This document shows, one piece after another, positions 1 to 4,932 of a stretch of DNA of 5,590 nt. Position numbers and translations under genes: made by a program. The DNA comes from Spirochaetales bacterium (GTDB taxonomy: Bacteria > Spirochaetota > Spirochaetia > DSM-27196 > PWMO01): assembly GCA_007123465.1 (NCBI GenBank), contig SKLB01000361.1, positions 1 to 5,590 of the forward strand. The letters are read 5' to 3'. The notes under the pieces were generated by a model that saw nothing but the letters and a program-made list of their open reading frames with translations, was not told the origin of the DNA and did no database searches. Every line of letters starts with the position of its first letter. The first letter of the stretch is position 1.

Positions 1-213
1 GAGCTGGCGTTGCGCCGCAGGCAGCGCGGTTCCGCCGCGCTCGAGCGTATAGCGCAGTCCGCGCTCAGAGACTGGCTGGCAGAGCGTGGCATCGTTGCCG
101 GTGATCCCGAGCAGCTGTTGCGCGAATTCGATTCTGACTCCCGAGGTCCGCACCGTTTCATCCGTGACAAACTGCAGCAACTGACCCGTAGTCGAGCAGG
201 AGGTGAGCTATGA
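1..213 (+). CDS. C-terminal end of a probable MeaB/ArgK-type GTPase (methylmalonyl-CoA mutase chaperone), 5' truncated by the window
   Basis: The reading frame is open from the first base and ends at TGA 211-213, so the window holds about the last 70 residues. The piece starts ELALRRRQR, then has a charged helical stretch (SALRDWLAERG) and ends with GPHRFIRDKLQQL. This resembles the C-terminal dimerisation arm of MeaB-family GTPases, where an Arg-rich helix follows a Gly-Glu-Leu-like turn and the protein ends near a 'DPYTAA..LL..L' pattern. That is a resemblance from memory, not an alignment. MeaB protects and loads adenosylcobalamin-dependent methylmalonyl-CoA mutase using GTP. The neighbour supports the call: the stop overlaps the start of methylmalonyl-CoA epimerase (ATGA at 210-213), and meaB-mce is a common pairing. 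The GTPase motifs lie outside the window, so another small C-terminal domain cannot be excluded. The TTG at 10 is an internal codon, not a start. Confidence 0.55.
   Translation, partial: ELALRRRQRGSAALERIAQSALRDWLAERGIVAGDPEQLLREFDSDSRGPHRFIRDKLQQLTRSRAGGEL
198..203 (+). promoter_or_regulatory. Ribosome binding site of mce (AGGAGG)
   Basis: A full AGGAGG Shine-Dalgarno lies six bases before the ATG at 210, inside the last codons of the upstream gene. It fixes the epimerase start and suggests efficient independent initiation in addition to coupling through the ATGA overlap. Confidence 0.85.
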
Positions 214-620
214 TTCAGGGTATCGATCACATTGGAATTGCCGTACGGTCGATCGACGAACAGCTGAGGTTCTATCGCGATACTCTCGGTCTGAACGCGG
301 TAGAGATCGAAACAGTCGAGGACCAGCAGGTACGCGTGGCGGTGATCCAGCTGGAGAGCGGCCGCATTGAGCTGCTGGAGCCCACCTCAGACCAGAGTCC
401 GATTGCCGTGTTTCTGGAGCGCAAGGGCGAAGGGCTGCATCACCTGGCTCTTGCCACCGATAGCATCGGGCAGCAGATCGCGCAGCTCTGCGACCAGGGT
501 GTGCGCATGATCGATGACAAGCCGCGCCACGGTGCCGCCGAGGCGCTGATTGCGTTCATTCACCCCAGGTCCACCGGTGGCGTACTGACCGAGCTCTGCC
601 AGCGCAGCCGAGAATCATAG
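210..620 (+). CDS. mce: Methylmalonyl-CoA epimerase (glyoxalase/VOC fold)
   Basis: This 136-residue protein has the usual length for the family and interconverts (2R)- and (2S)-methylmalonyl-CoA, the step between propionyl-CoA carboxylase and the B12-dependent mutase, in the cytoplasm. It shows two VOC beta-alpha-beta-beta-beta modules. The first has IDHIGIAVRSID at residues 5-16, FYRDTLGL at 21-28 and IELLEP at 53-58. The second has GEGLHHLAL at 73-81, AFIHPRSTGG at 115-124 and VLTELC at 125-130. Expected metal ligands are His7, the Glu54 region, one of His77/His78, and Glu128. The loop RHGAAEAL (106-113) departs slightly from the common 'GAGGH' form. The start is fixed by AGGAGG and by the ATGA overlap with the upstream gene. 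The gene ends 8 nt from the convergent korC. The family assignment is strong; preference for methylmalonyl-CoA over another VOC substrate rests on motif similarity and context. Confidence 0.93.
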   Translation: MIQGIDHIGIAVRSIDEQLRFYRDTLGLNAVEIETVEDQQVRVAVIQLESGRIELLEPTSDQSPIAVFLERKGEGLHHLALATDSIGQQIAQLCDQGVRMIDDKPRHGAAEALIAFIHPRSTGGVLTELCQRSRES

Positions 621-628
621 ACGCGAGT

Positions 629-1177
629 TCAAACCGTCGAGGAGTGCAGTACGCGGCCGGGGGCCAGTTGGAGTCCGCGGTCAAAGGCTGCCAGATTGGG
701 GTGTCCGGGGCCGAAGCGCGCGGCGATAGCGCTGCGCACCGATTCAGGTTCGGCCACACCGGTCATAGTGACCAGTGCCCCTACCATGCACATGTTGGCT
801 GCCTGCGGGCGCTTGAGCTCGTCCTCGGCGGTTCTGACGATCGGCAGCGAGAACTGGCGTGCATCCACGCGCGCGTCGAGCGTTACCAGGCTCTCATCGA
901 CAACCAGTATGCCCCCGGGTCGGATGCGTCGATTGAGGCGCACGTAGGAGTCCTGGTGCAGCGCCACCAGCACGTGAGCCTGATCCACGCGCGGATAGTA
1001 GATCTCGCTGTGGTCTATGGTGAGGTCGGTGCGAGCCACGCCACCGCGTACTTCTGCACCGTACGACTGAGTCTGCACCGCGTAGCGGCCCTCGTGAATC
1101 ACCACTGCTTCACCGATGATGACTCCGGCGGTTATGATCCCCTGGCCGCCAACACCGGATAGGATAATCTTGAGCAT
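629..1177 (-). CDS. korC: 2-oxoacid:ferredoxin oxidoreductase gamma subunit (probable 2-oxoglutarate type, KorC)
   Basis: The gene encodes 182 residues from the ATG at 1177, the normal size of a stand-alone gamma subunit. The N-terminus MLKIILSGVGGQG (GVGGQG at 8-13) is the family hallmark. QSYGAEVRGG at 37-46 is the second signature, followed by YYPRVDQAHVLVAL. The gamma subunit completes the CoA-binding side of the heterotetramer that oxidises a 2-oxoacid plus CoA to acyl-CoA and CO2, or the reverse, with ferredoxin. I chose this start over an in-frame start at 1225. Protein homology begins here, GAGGT lies a few bases upstream (in antisense at about 1184-1188), and the start is only 1 nt past the korB stop; the longer form would overlap korB by 47 bp. 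It is the last gene of korDABC and ends 8 nt from the convergent mce with no visible terminator between them. Confidence 0.92.
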   Translation of the reverse strand: MLKIILSGVGGQGIITAGVIIGEAVVIHEGRYAVQTQSYGAEVRGGVARTDLTIDHSEIYYPRVDQAHVLVALHQDSYVRLNRRIRPGGILVVDESLVTLDARVDARQFSLPIVRTAEDELKRPQAANMCMVGALVTMTGVAEPESVRSAIAARFGPGHPNLAAFDRGLQLAPGRVLHSSTV

Positions 1178-1178
1178 C

Positions 1179-2021
1179 TCAGACCTCGTTCCTGGCGTCC
1201 GCTGCCACACTCTCTGCCTGGTCATCGGCGCTCTTGCGGGCTACCAGATCGGCGTAGAGCTCGCAGTACTCGGGCTTGTCGCTGTCTACAAAGACACCGC
1301 GCGGAATCAGGCCGGGGTCCAGGTCCAGCTTGCCGGAGTTCAGCGGCACCGTGGCCTGCTTCATCTTCTTGAGCATGTCGACCGCGCTGCCTTCCTGGTT
1401 GCGGCGCCCGAAATGCGTTGGGCACTGCGAGAGCACCTCTACAACCGAGAATCCACGATGGCTGATGGCCTGAATCAGCATCTTCTCCAGCTCGCGCACG
1501 TGGAACGTAGTTGTGCGCGCCACAAAACTGGCTCCGGCGGCACGCGAAAGCTCTACAACGTCAAAGGCGTGATCGATGGTGGAGTACGGTGCGGTAGTGG
1601 CCTGGATTCCGCAGCCGGACAGCGGCGAGAACTGGCCGCCGGTCATGCCGTAGATACGGTTATTGAGAATAATTGCGGTCAGGTCGATATTGCGCCGCGC
1701 CGCGTGCAGGAAATGGTTGCCGCCGATCGCCAGTGCATCACCGTCACCCATGGGAACCAGTATGGTGAGTTCCGGCCGGCTGAGTTTGACACCGGTTGCG
1801 AAGGCCAGCGCTCTGCCGTGCAGCGTGTGCAGCGTGTGAACATCAACGTAGCCGCTGATTCGCGCCGAGCAGCCAATCCCGGAGACCATCACAATTTCGT
1901 TCTTCGACAAGCCGAGCGCTTCAATCGCACGCAGCAGCGCGTTCAGCACCGTTCCGTGGCCGCAGCCCGGACACCAGATGTGGGGGAAAAACCGTTTGCG
2001 GATATAGCTGTCAACCGCCAC
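1179..2021 (-). CDS. korB: 2-oxoacid:ferredoxin oxidoreductase beta subunit, TPP-binding (probable 2-oxoglutarate type, KorB)
   Basis: This 280-residue catalytic subunit binds thiamine diphosphate and a [4Fe-4S] cluster. WCPGCGHG at 16-23 gives Cys17 and Cys20; GIGCS gives Cys51 and QCPTHFGRRN gives Cys200. These four match the cluster ligand pattern of the family. The TPP/Mg motif is GDGDALAIGGNH (92-103), closing with LNNRIYGMTGGQ (119-130). CPTHFGRRN and the CPGCGHG form are typical of KorB-like 2-oxoglutarate enzymes rather than fused pyruvate enzymes, but substrate cannot be proven from motifs. The start is GTG at 2019-2021, two bases after the korA stop, with GGAG inside the last korA codons as ribosome binding site. 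An ATG option is not available nearby. Translation is probably coupled to korA, which suits 1:1 subunit assembly. Confidence 0.95.
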   Translation of the reverse strand: MAVDSYIRKRFFPHIWCPGCGHGTVLNALLRAIEALGLSKNEIVMVSGIGCSARISGYVDVHTLHTLHGRALAFATGVKLSRPELTILVPMGDGDALAIGGNHFLHAARRNIDLTAIILNNRIYGMTGGQFSPLSGCGIQATTAPYSTIDHAFDVVELSRAAGASFVARTTTFHVRELEKMLIQAISHRGFSVVEVLSQCPTHFGRRNQEGSAVDMLKKMKQATVPLNSGKLDLDPGLIPRGVFVDSDKPEYCELYADLVARKSADDQAESVAADARNEV

Positions 2022-2023
2022 TG

Positions 2024-3187
2024 CTACACTCCATGTCCGTCAACCAGGCGGATAACGGTACTGATGTCCTTGGACCTGATGAACTCACCGTCTACGCGGT
2101 TGGCAAGGAAGACGCGCGACGGTTCGCGCACCGCGGCGCGAACCTGGTCGCGCACCTGACCCATATTCATCTCTACAACGATAACCACTCGCGCGTTCGC
2201 GCAGGCATCCCTGACCAGCTGCGCGGGAAACGGCCACAGCGTTTCCAACTCAAGCACGCCCACCCTGTGACCGTTCTCCCTGCCCTTCCTGGCTACCTGC
2301 ATCGCCGAGCGTGCCGGCGTTCCGTAGGAGATCAGAACCGTATCGGCGTCTTCCAGAGCGTACTGGCAGTACGAGGCCAGTTCATTGGTGCGCTGTACGA
2401 TTTTGTCGTGCAGATGGTGCATCAGTTCGTGGACTACGGTAGGGTCGGTAGACGGGAAGCCCCACATGTCGTGGAACAGGCCGGTCACGTTGTAGCGATG
2501 GACTCCACCAAAATCCGACATCGGCAGGCGGCCATCCGAGCGCGCCAGGTAGGGGTGATAGTCCACCCCACCGGGAACAAACGTACGCAGCCGCTCCACC
2601 AGCGGCAGATCACCGGGCTCGGGCAGGATCAGCCGCTCGCGCATATGCGCCAGCAACTCATCGTAGAGCACGATAACCGGAGAGCGGCAGGTCTCAGCCA
2701 GATTGAAGGCCCGCACGGTGGTTTCGAAAAGGGCCTGATGCGACGAAGCGGTCAGCGCGATTATGGCGTGATCACCGTGGGTGCCCCAGCGCGCCTGGTT
2801 CACATCTCCCTGGCTGCCCTGGGTCGGCAGGCCGGTTGACGGTCCACCGCGCATGACGTTGACAATAACACACGGTATCTCGGCCATGATTGCGTAACCG
2901 AGCGCCTCCTGCATCAGCGAAAAGCCCGGGCCGCTGGTGGCGGTCATCGCCTTGCGTCCGGTCAACGACGCACCGATTATGGCGCACATCGATGAGATCT
3001 CGTCTTCCATCTGAATAAACTTGCCGCCGCTTGCCGGCAGGCGCGAACTCATCTCTTCGGCAATCTCGGACGACGGAGTAATCGGATACCCCGCATAAAA
3101 CGAGACTCCGGCGTACAGAGCACCCTCTACGCACGCCTGATTGCCGTGCACAAAGAGCGTGCGGTCACTTGTGGTTGCCGCTTCCAT
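2024..3187 (-). CDS. korA: 2-oxoacid:ferredoxin oxidoreductase alpha subunit (probable 2-oxoglutarate type, KorA)
   Basis: The 387-residue alpha subunit carries the pyrimidine-binding and core oxidoreductase domains without the N-terminal gamma fusion seen in some archaeal enzymes, consistent with a separate korC. Signatures are YPITPSSEIAE at 34-44, MEDE at 60-63, TATSGPGFSLMQE at 82-94 and MRGGPSTGLPTQGSQGD at 112-128. The last form is characteristic of 2-oxoglutarate/2-oxoacid KorA proteins. The C-terminal third (VLISYGTPARSA, VGVLELETLWPFP, VVEMNMGQ) matches the transketolase C-terminal-like domain. The ATG at 3187 lies inside korD, giving a 23-bp overlap in a different frame. I see no Shine-Dalgarno before it (the upstream bases are TATACAACA), so it probably depends on ribosomes finishing korD. 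Its own stop is TAG at 2024-2026, two bases before korB. Confidence 0.95.
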   Translation of the reverse strand: MEAATTSDRTLFVHGNQACVEGALYAGVSFYAGYPITPSSEIAEEMSSRLPASGGKFIQMEDEISSMCAIIGASLTGRKAMTATSGPGFSLMQEALGYAIMAEIPCVIVNVMRGGPSTGLPTQGSQGDVNQARWGTHGDHAIIALTASSHQALFETTVRAFNLAETCRSPVIVLYDELLAHMRERLILPEPGDLPLVERLRTFVPGGVDYHPYLARSDGRLPMSDFGGVHRYNVTGLFHDMWGFPSTDPTVVHELMHHLHDKIVQRTNELASYCQYALEDADTVLISYGTPARSAMQVARKGRENGHRVGVLELETLWPFPAQLVRDACANARVVIVVEMNMGQVRDQVRAAVREPSRVFLANRVDGEFIRSKDISTVIRLVDGHGV

Positions 3188-3389
3188 TGTTGTATACCAA
3201 CGTTATTGCCAGATCAGGGCAGATTCGCTCGCACAGCTCGCACGAGATGCACTCCTTGACGCGAACCGGCTCGGCACGATCGCGCTCTCCCGGCTCAAAC
3301 ACATCCCTGGGGCAGAACTCGATACAGATACCGCAGCTCTTGCACCACTGATGATTCACGTTAATCTCAACCACGCGGGCCTTGGCCAC
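3165..3389 (-). CDS. korD: 2x[4Fe-4S] ferredoxin-type delta subunit of the 2-oxoacid:ferredoxin oxidoreductase (KorD)
   Basis: The 74-residue protein is a small dicluster ferredoxin. The first cluster motif is CKSCGICIEFCP (Cys16, 19, 22, 26) and the second is CISCELCERICP (Cys47, 50, 53, 57). It would relay electrons between the KorB cluster and free ferredoxin. I place the start at GTG 3387-3389 because GGAGG lies six bases upstream and family members begin near 'AKARVVEINVN'. An in-frame ATG at 3461 would add 24 residues (MRLRALLDTWPRIMRSRPVLRRDG) that look unlike ferredoxin, and it lacks a Shine-Dalgarno. Its 3' end overlaps korA by 23 bp. The korDABC order recalls the oorDABC arrangement of epsilonproteobacteria and similar clusters in other anaerobes. 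Confidence 0.93.
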   Translation of the reverse strand: MAKARVVEINVNHQWCKSCGICIEFCPRDVFEPGERDRAEPVRVKECISCELCERICPDLAITLVYNNGSGNHK

Positions 3390-3395
3390 GCCGTC

Positions 3396-3400
3396 CCTCC
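3396..3400 (-). promoter_or_regulatory. Ribosome binding site of korD (GGAGG)
   Basis: GGAGG on the minus strand, six bases before the GTG at 3389, decides the korD start in favour of GTG over the upstream in-frame ATG at 3461. Confidence 0.75.
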
Positions 3401-3490
3401 GGAGCACTGGTCTTGAGCGCATAATCCTCGGCCACGTATCGAGTAGCGCACGAAGGCGCATTGTTGACCACAGCTATGCTATATGCCCTG

Positions 3491-3519
3491 ATTATAGCAC
3501 GCTTTGGCTCAGAAGCGAA
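3491..3519 (-). promoter_or_regulatory. Probable sigma70-type promoter of korDABC (extended -10)
   Basis: On the minus strand a perfect TATAAT (antisense 3491-3496) is preceded by TGC, giving an extended -10 (TGCTATAAT). Seventeen bases further upstream is TTCGCT (3514-3519), a weak -35 (three of six matches). The predicted transcription start is near 3484, leaving a leader of about 95 nt before the GTG of korD. Just upstream of the -35 is a small inverted repeat, GATTA-CAT-TAATC (3525-3537), which could be an operator or chance. Confidence 0.65.
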
Positions 3520-3776
3520 GGATAGATTACATTAATCCGTCAAATTAGTGCAAAGGCGTCTGTCAGCAAGGAAAGCCTCAAGTTGACGCACCGGTAATCC
3601 GATAATAGCAGCAAAGGCTACTTCACGGTGTCTTTTAGCGGTGTGCTGTGACGTCCAGGCACACCGTTTTTTTGTGTCCAGAAATGGATCGAGAAGCCCG
3701 GCTCCGCTGAGCTCAAACACCGCGTCATGACAGCTGGAATGCGCGCCGACCTGAACGCCGGAGCAGAGAGTGCAGT
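3520..3776. other. Intergenic region without a convincing gene, between the kor promoter and the PIN toxin gene
   Basis: About 257 bp, locally richer in A+T near 3520-3620 than the flanking genes. I find no ribosome-binding-site-led reading frame and no recognisable protein on either strand. A 92-codon minus-strand frame (3532-3810) overlaps the end of the PIN gene, has no motif and is probably chance. The one clear structure is the plus-strand terminator at 3639-3673. There is no terminator-like T run on the minus strand, so PIN-toxin transcription might read toward kor. Confidence 0.6.
3639..3673 (+). terminator. Rho-independent terminator on the plus strand with no obvious parent gene
   Basis: A perfect 8-bp inverted repeat, CGGTGTGC (3639-3646) and GCACACCG (3659-3666), encloses a 12-nt loop and is followed directly by seven T (3667-3673). 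The T run is on the plus strand only; the opposite side (CTAAAAGA) lacks one. No plus-strand gene lies upstream before mce, so it would end either an unannotated small RNA or antisense/spurious transcription heading away from kor. Confidence 0.75.
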
Positions 3777-4208
3777 TCACGGAGCGGAGACGCTGATCTC
3801 TGCCGGGCACAGTGCGTTGAAGTGACGCAGGTTGTACGTCAAGATTCGATCACATCCCTCTCTGCGCGCCGCTGCAAGGTGCAGAGCATCGTAGATGATG
3901 CCGCCGGTCAGGCCCGACTCGGCGACTATGCGGATCGCGCTGCGGTAGTCCTCTGCATCGAGGGCAACTACCGTGAAACGCGGCAGGATACTCTCCTCCA
4001 CAAGCCTCCGCGCGTCCGGGGCGGTAATCCGGCGCCGCACGGGCAGAGAGGTTAAGACAGAATAACACTCAACCAACGCATGGGTAGAGCACACGCCTCG
4101 ATTACTGCCGGAGGTTCCGCTAATAAGCGCGGAAAAACAGGCGGGATGGTTTGCCAGCTGATCTACGAGTGCCGGGACCAGAACTGAGGTGTCAAACAGC
4201 ACGGTCAC
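3777..4208 (-). CDS. vapC: PIN-domain ribonuclease toxin, VapC-like
   Basis: The 143-residue protein has a full PIN fold layout. FDTSVLV at 5-11 carries the first acidic residue (Asp6). STHALVECYSVL at 41-52 carries Glu47. GGIIYDALHLAAA at 102-114 carries Asp107. ILTYNLRHF at 122-130 has Asn126 at the fourth position, which is common in this family. VapC-type PIN toxins cleave RNA, often tRNA, and are blocked by a cognate antitoxin. Its GTG start (4206-4208) overlaps the stop of the AbrB-type antitoxin gene by four bases (GTGA), with GAGG about ten bases upstream, so translation is coupled. All catalytic positions are present and no disruption is seen, so it looks functional. The RNA target cannot be told from sequence. 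Confidence 0.9.
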   Translation of the reverse strand: MTVLFDTSVLVPALVDQLANHPACFSALISGTSGSNRGVCSTHALVECYSVLTSLPVRRRITAPDARRLVEESILPRFTVVALDAEDYRSAIRIVAESGLTGGIIYDALHLAAARREGCDRILTYNLRHFNALCPAEISVSAP

Positions 4209-4477
4209 TCGGGTGGTTCCTCGGCAACAAGATCTGCGTCACGGTTTGACCGGTCACGATTGACAAAATCCGCGATGTCCAGATCCACCGGCTCCGGCCC
4301 GTGATGAATCAGCACTCCCTGCTTGCGTAGCAGCGACGGCTCCTGGTCGACGGGGCGAATTCGAATTCCATCCGACTCCACCTCGAGCTCGAGAGCAGTA
4401 CCTGCAATCAGGTGAAACCGATCGCGAACCTGCTTGGGCACAATGATCCTGCCTGACCTGTCAATGGTAATCTGCAT
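4205..4477 (-). CDS. AbrB/SpoVT-type antitoxin paired with the PIN toxin
   Basis: The 90-residue protein has an N-terminal swapped-hairpin AbrB domain (about residues 2-43): ITIDRSGRIIVPKQVRDRFHL, then AGTALELEVESDGIRIRP. The SGRIIVPK core is the family hallmark. The acidic tail (VDLDIADFV, DADLVAEEPPE) probably wraps the toxin active site. As in other such loci, the protein should neutralise the PIN toxin and repress its own operon. The start ATG at 4475-4477 is preceded by no Shine-Dalgarno, and the promoter places transcription start on or next to this ATG, so initiation may be leaderless. Two ATTACCATT repeats flank the start codon. The protein could be named VapB; family nomenclature for AbrB-type partners varies. 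Confidence 0.9.
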   Translation of the reverse strand: MQITIDRSGRIIVPKQVRDRFHLIAGTALELEVESDGIRIRPVDQEPSLLRKQGVLIHHGPEPVDLDIADFVNRDRSNRDADLVAEEPPE

Positions 4478-4491
4478 GGCGAAATGGTAAT
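4463..4491. repeat. Two 9-bp direct repeats flanking the antitoxin start codon
   Basis: AATGGTAAT occurs at 4463-4471 and again at 4483-4491, exactly 20 bp apart, about two helical turns. On the coding (minus) strand they read ATTACCATT. One overlaps the -10 element and the other codons 3-5, a good position for an autorepressor site. AbrB-type binding here is inferred, not shown. Confidence 0.5.
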
Positions 4492-4512
4492 ATGGCTGCC
4501 ATCGCCTGTCAA
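4484..4512 (-). promoter_or_regulatory. Promoter of the AbrB/PIN operon, predicted leaderless
   Basis: On the minus strand a perfect TTGACA (antisense 4507-4512) is followed after 17 bases by TACCAT (4484-4489), a four-of-six -10. Counting seven bases from the end of the -10 puts +1 at about 4477, the A of the antitoxin ATG. This fits the lack of a ribosome binding site. Confidence 0.6.
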
Positions 4513-4530
4513 GCCGGTGAGGTCACCGGC
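4513..4530. repeat. Perfect 8-bp inverted repeat abutting the -35 of the AbrB/PIN promoter
   Basis: GCCGGTGA (4513-4520), two bases, then TCACCGGC (4523-4530) form a perfect palindrome immediately upstream of TTGACA. No T run follows on either strand, so it is more likely a protein-binding site than a terminator. It lies in the 224-bp region shared by two divergent toxin-antitoxin loci and could serve either. Confidence 0.55.
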
Positions 4531-4690
4531 AGCAGGCTGAAGTCCGGTTCTGATGCGTTTACGGATGCGTTCGAGCCGCAACGCACACTGCTGGTTGGTG
4601 GCGACGGTCTTCGGAGGCGCAAACAGCGTCATACGGCGAAACGGGTACACGCCTTTGCCCAGAATGCTATCACGTGCCATCATTCAGGTC

Positions 4691-4695
4691 GGAGG
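4691..4695 (+). promoter_or_regulatory. Ribosome binding site of the FitA-like antitoxin (GGAGG)
   Basis: GGAGG lies six bases before ATG 4702 and settles the start. The frame is open upstream to 4492, but that extension would have no conserved content. Confidence 0.8.
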
Positions 4696-4701
4696 CCATC
4701 T

Positions 4702-4932
4702 ATGGCGGGACTGAGCGTTCGCAGAATCGACCAGCAAGTCTACGAGCGGCTGCGAACGCGAGCGGCGCAGCACGGTGTATCCATGGAAGAGGAGGTTCGA
4801 CGAATCCTTCGAGCGGCCGTCGGCGCGCCTGACCGGCTGGGCGAACTCGCACTCTCTCTGTTCGGTCGTCACGGCGTCGAACTCGAGATTCCACCGCGAG
4901 AAGTGTACGAACCCACACGATTCGATTCATGA
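4702..4932 (+). CDS. fitA: FitA/VapB-like ribbon-helix-helix antitoxin
   Basis: The 76-residue protein begins MAGLSVRRID, the beta strand that pairs in a ribbon-helix-helix dimer and contacts DNA. Helices QQVYERLRTRAAQHG and SMEEEVRRILRAAV follow. The C-terminal part (LGELALSLFGRHGVELEIPP, then EVYEPTRFDS) resembles the toxin-binding tail of FitA-type antitoxins. These proteins bind a PIN toxin of FitB type and repress their shared operon. Its stop overlaps the start of the PIN gene (ATGA, 4929-4932), the standard fitAB junction. The antitoxin reads intact, but its partner is broken, so it may now act only as a DNA-binding protein or against a toxin elsewhere. No strong promoter was identified; TGCTATCAC near 4665-4673 is a weak extended -10 candidate without a matching -35. 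Confidence 0.88.
   Translation: MAGLSVRRIDQQVYERLRTRAAQHGVSMEEEVRRILRAAVGAPDRLGELALSLFGRHGVELEIPPREVYEPTRFDS

Noticed and set aside
644..1162. A 172-codon plus-strand frame opposite korC
   Set aside because: No domain and no initiation signal; fully inside a well-supported gene on the other strand.
1178..1225. Longer korC start at 1225
   Set aside because: Would add 16 residues without homology and overlap korB by 47 bp. The ATG at 1177 starts exactly at the conserved MLKIILSGVGGQG with a suitable GAGGT upstream.
1116..2159. A 347-codon plus-strand open frame antisense to korB and parts of korC and korA
   Set aside because: It lies opposite genes with unmistakable catalytic motifs, has no recognisable domain and no ribosome binding site at its start. 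Long antisense frames are common opposite GC-rich genes.
2033..2839. A 268-codon plus-strand open frame antisense to korA
   Set aside because: Low-complexity His/Arg/Gln-rich product of the type that mirrors codon bias of the opposite strand; korA motifs are clear on the minus strand.
3462..3776. tRNA, riboswitch, CRISPR or att-like sequences in the accessory part
   Set aside because: I looked for cloverleaf arms, regularly spaced repeats and tRNA 3' ends and found none; only the hairpin-plus-T-run is convincing.
3532..3810. A 92-codon minus-strand frame downstream of the PIN toxin
   Set aside because: Overlaps the toxin 3' end by 34 bp, contains no known motif, spans the hairpin and has no ribosome binding site that I can see. 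A chance frame is more likely, though a degraded gene cannot be excluded.
4492..4701. Longer start for the FitA-like antitoxin, giving 146 residues
   Set aside because: Family proteins are about 75-85 residues and begin at the beta strand; GGAGG at 4691-4695 serves ATG 4702. The extension overlaps the divergent promoter and palindrome.
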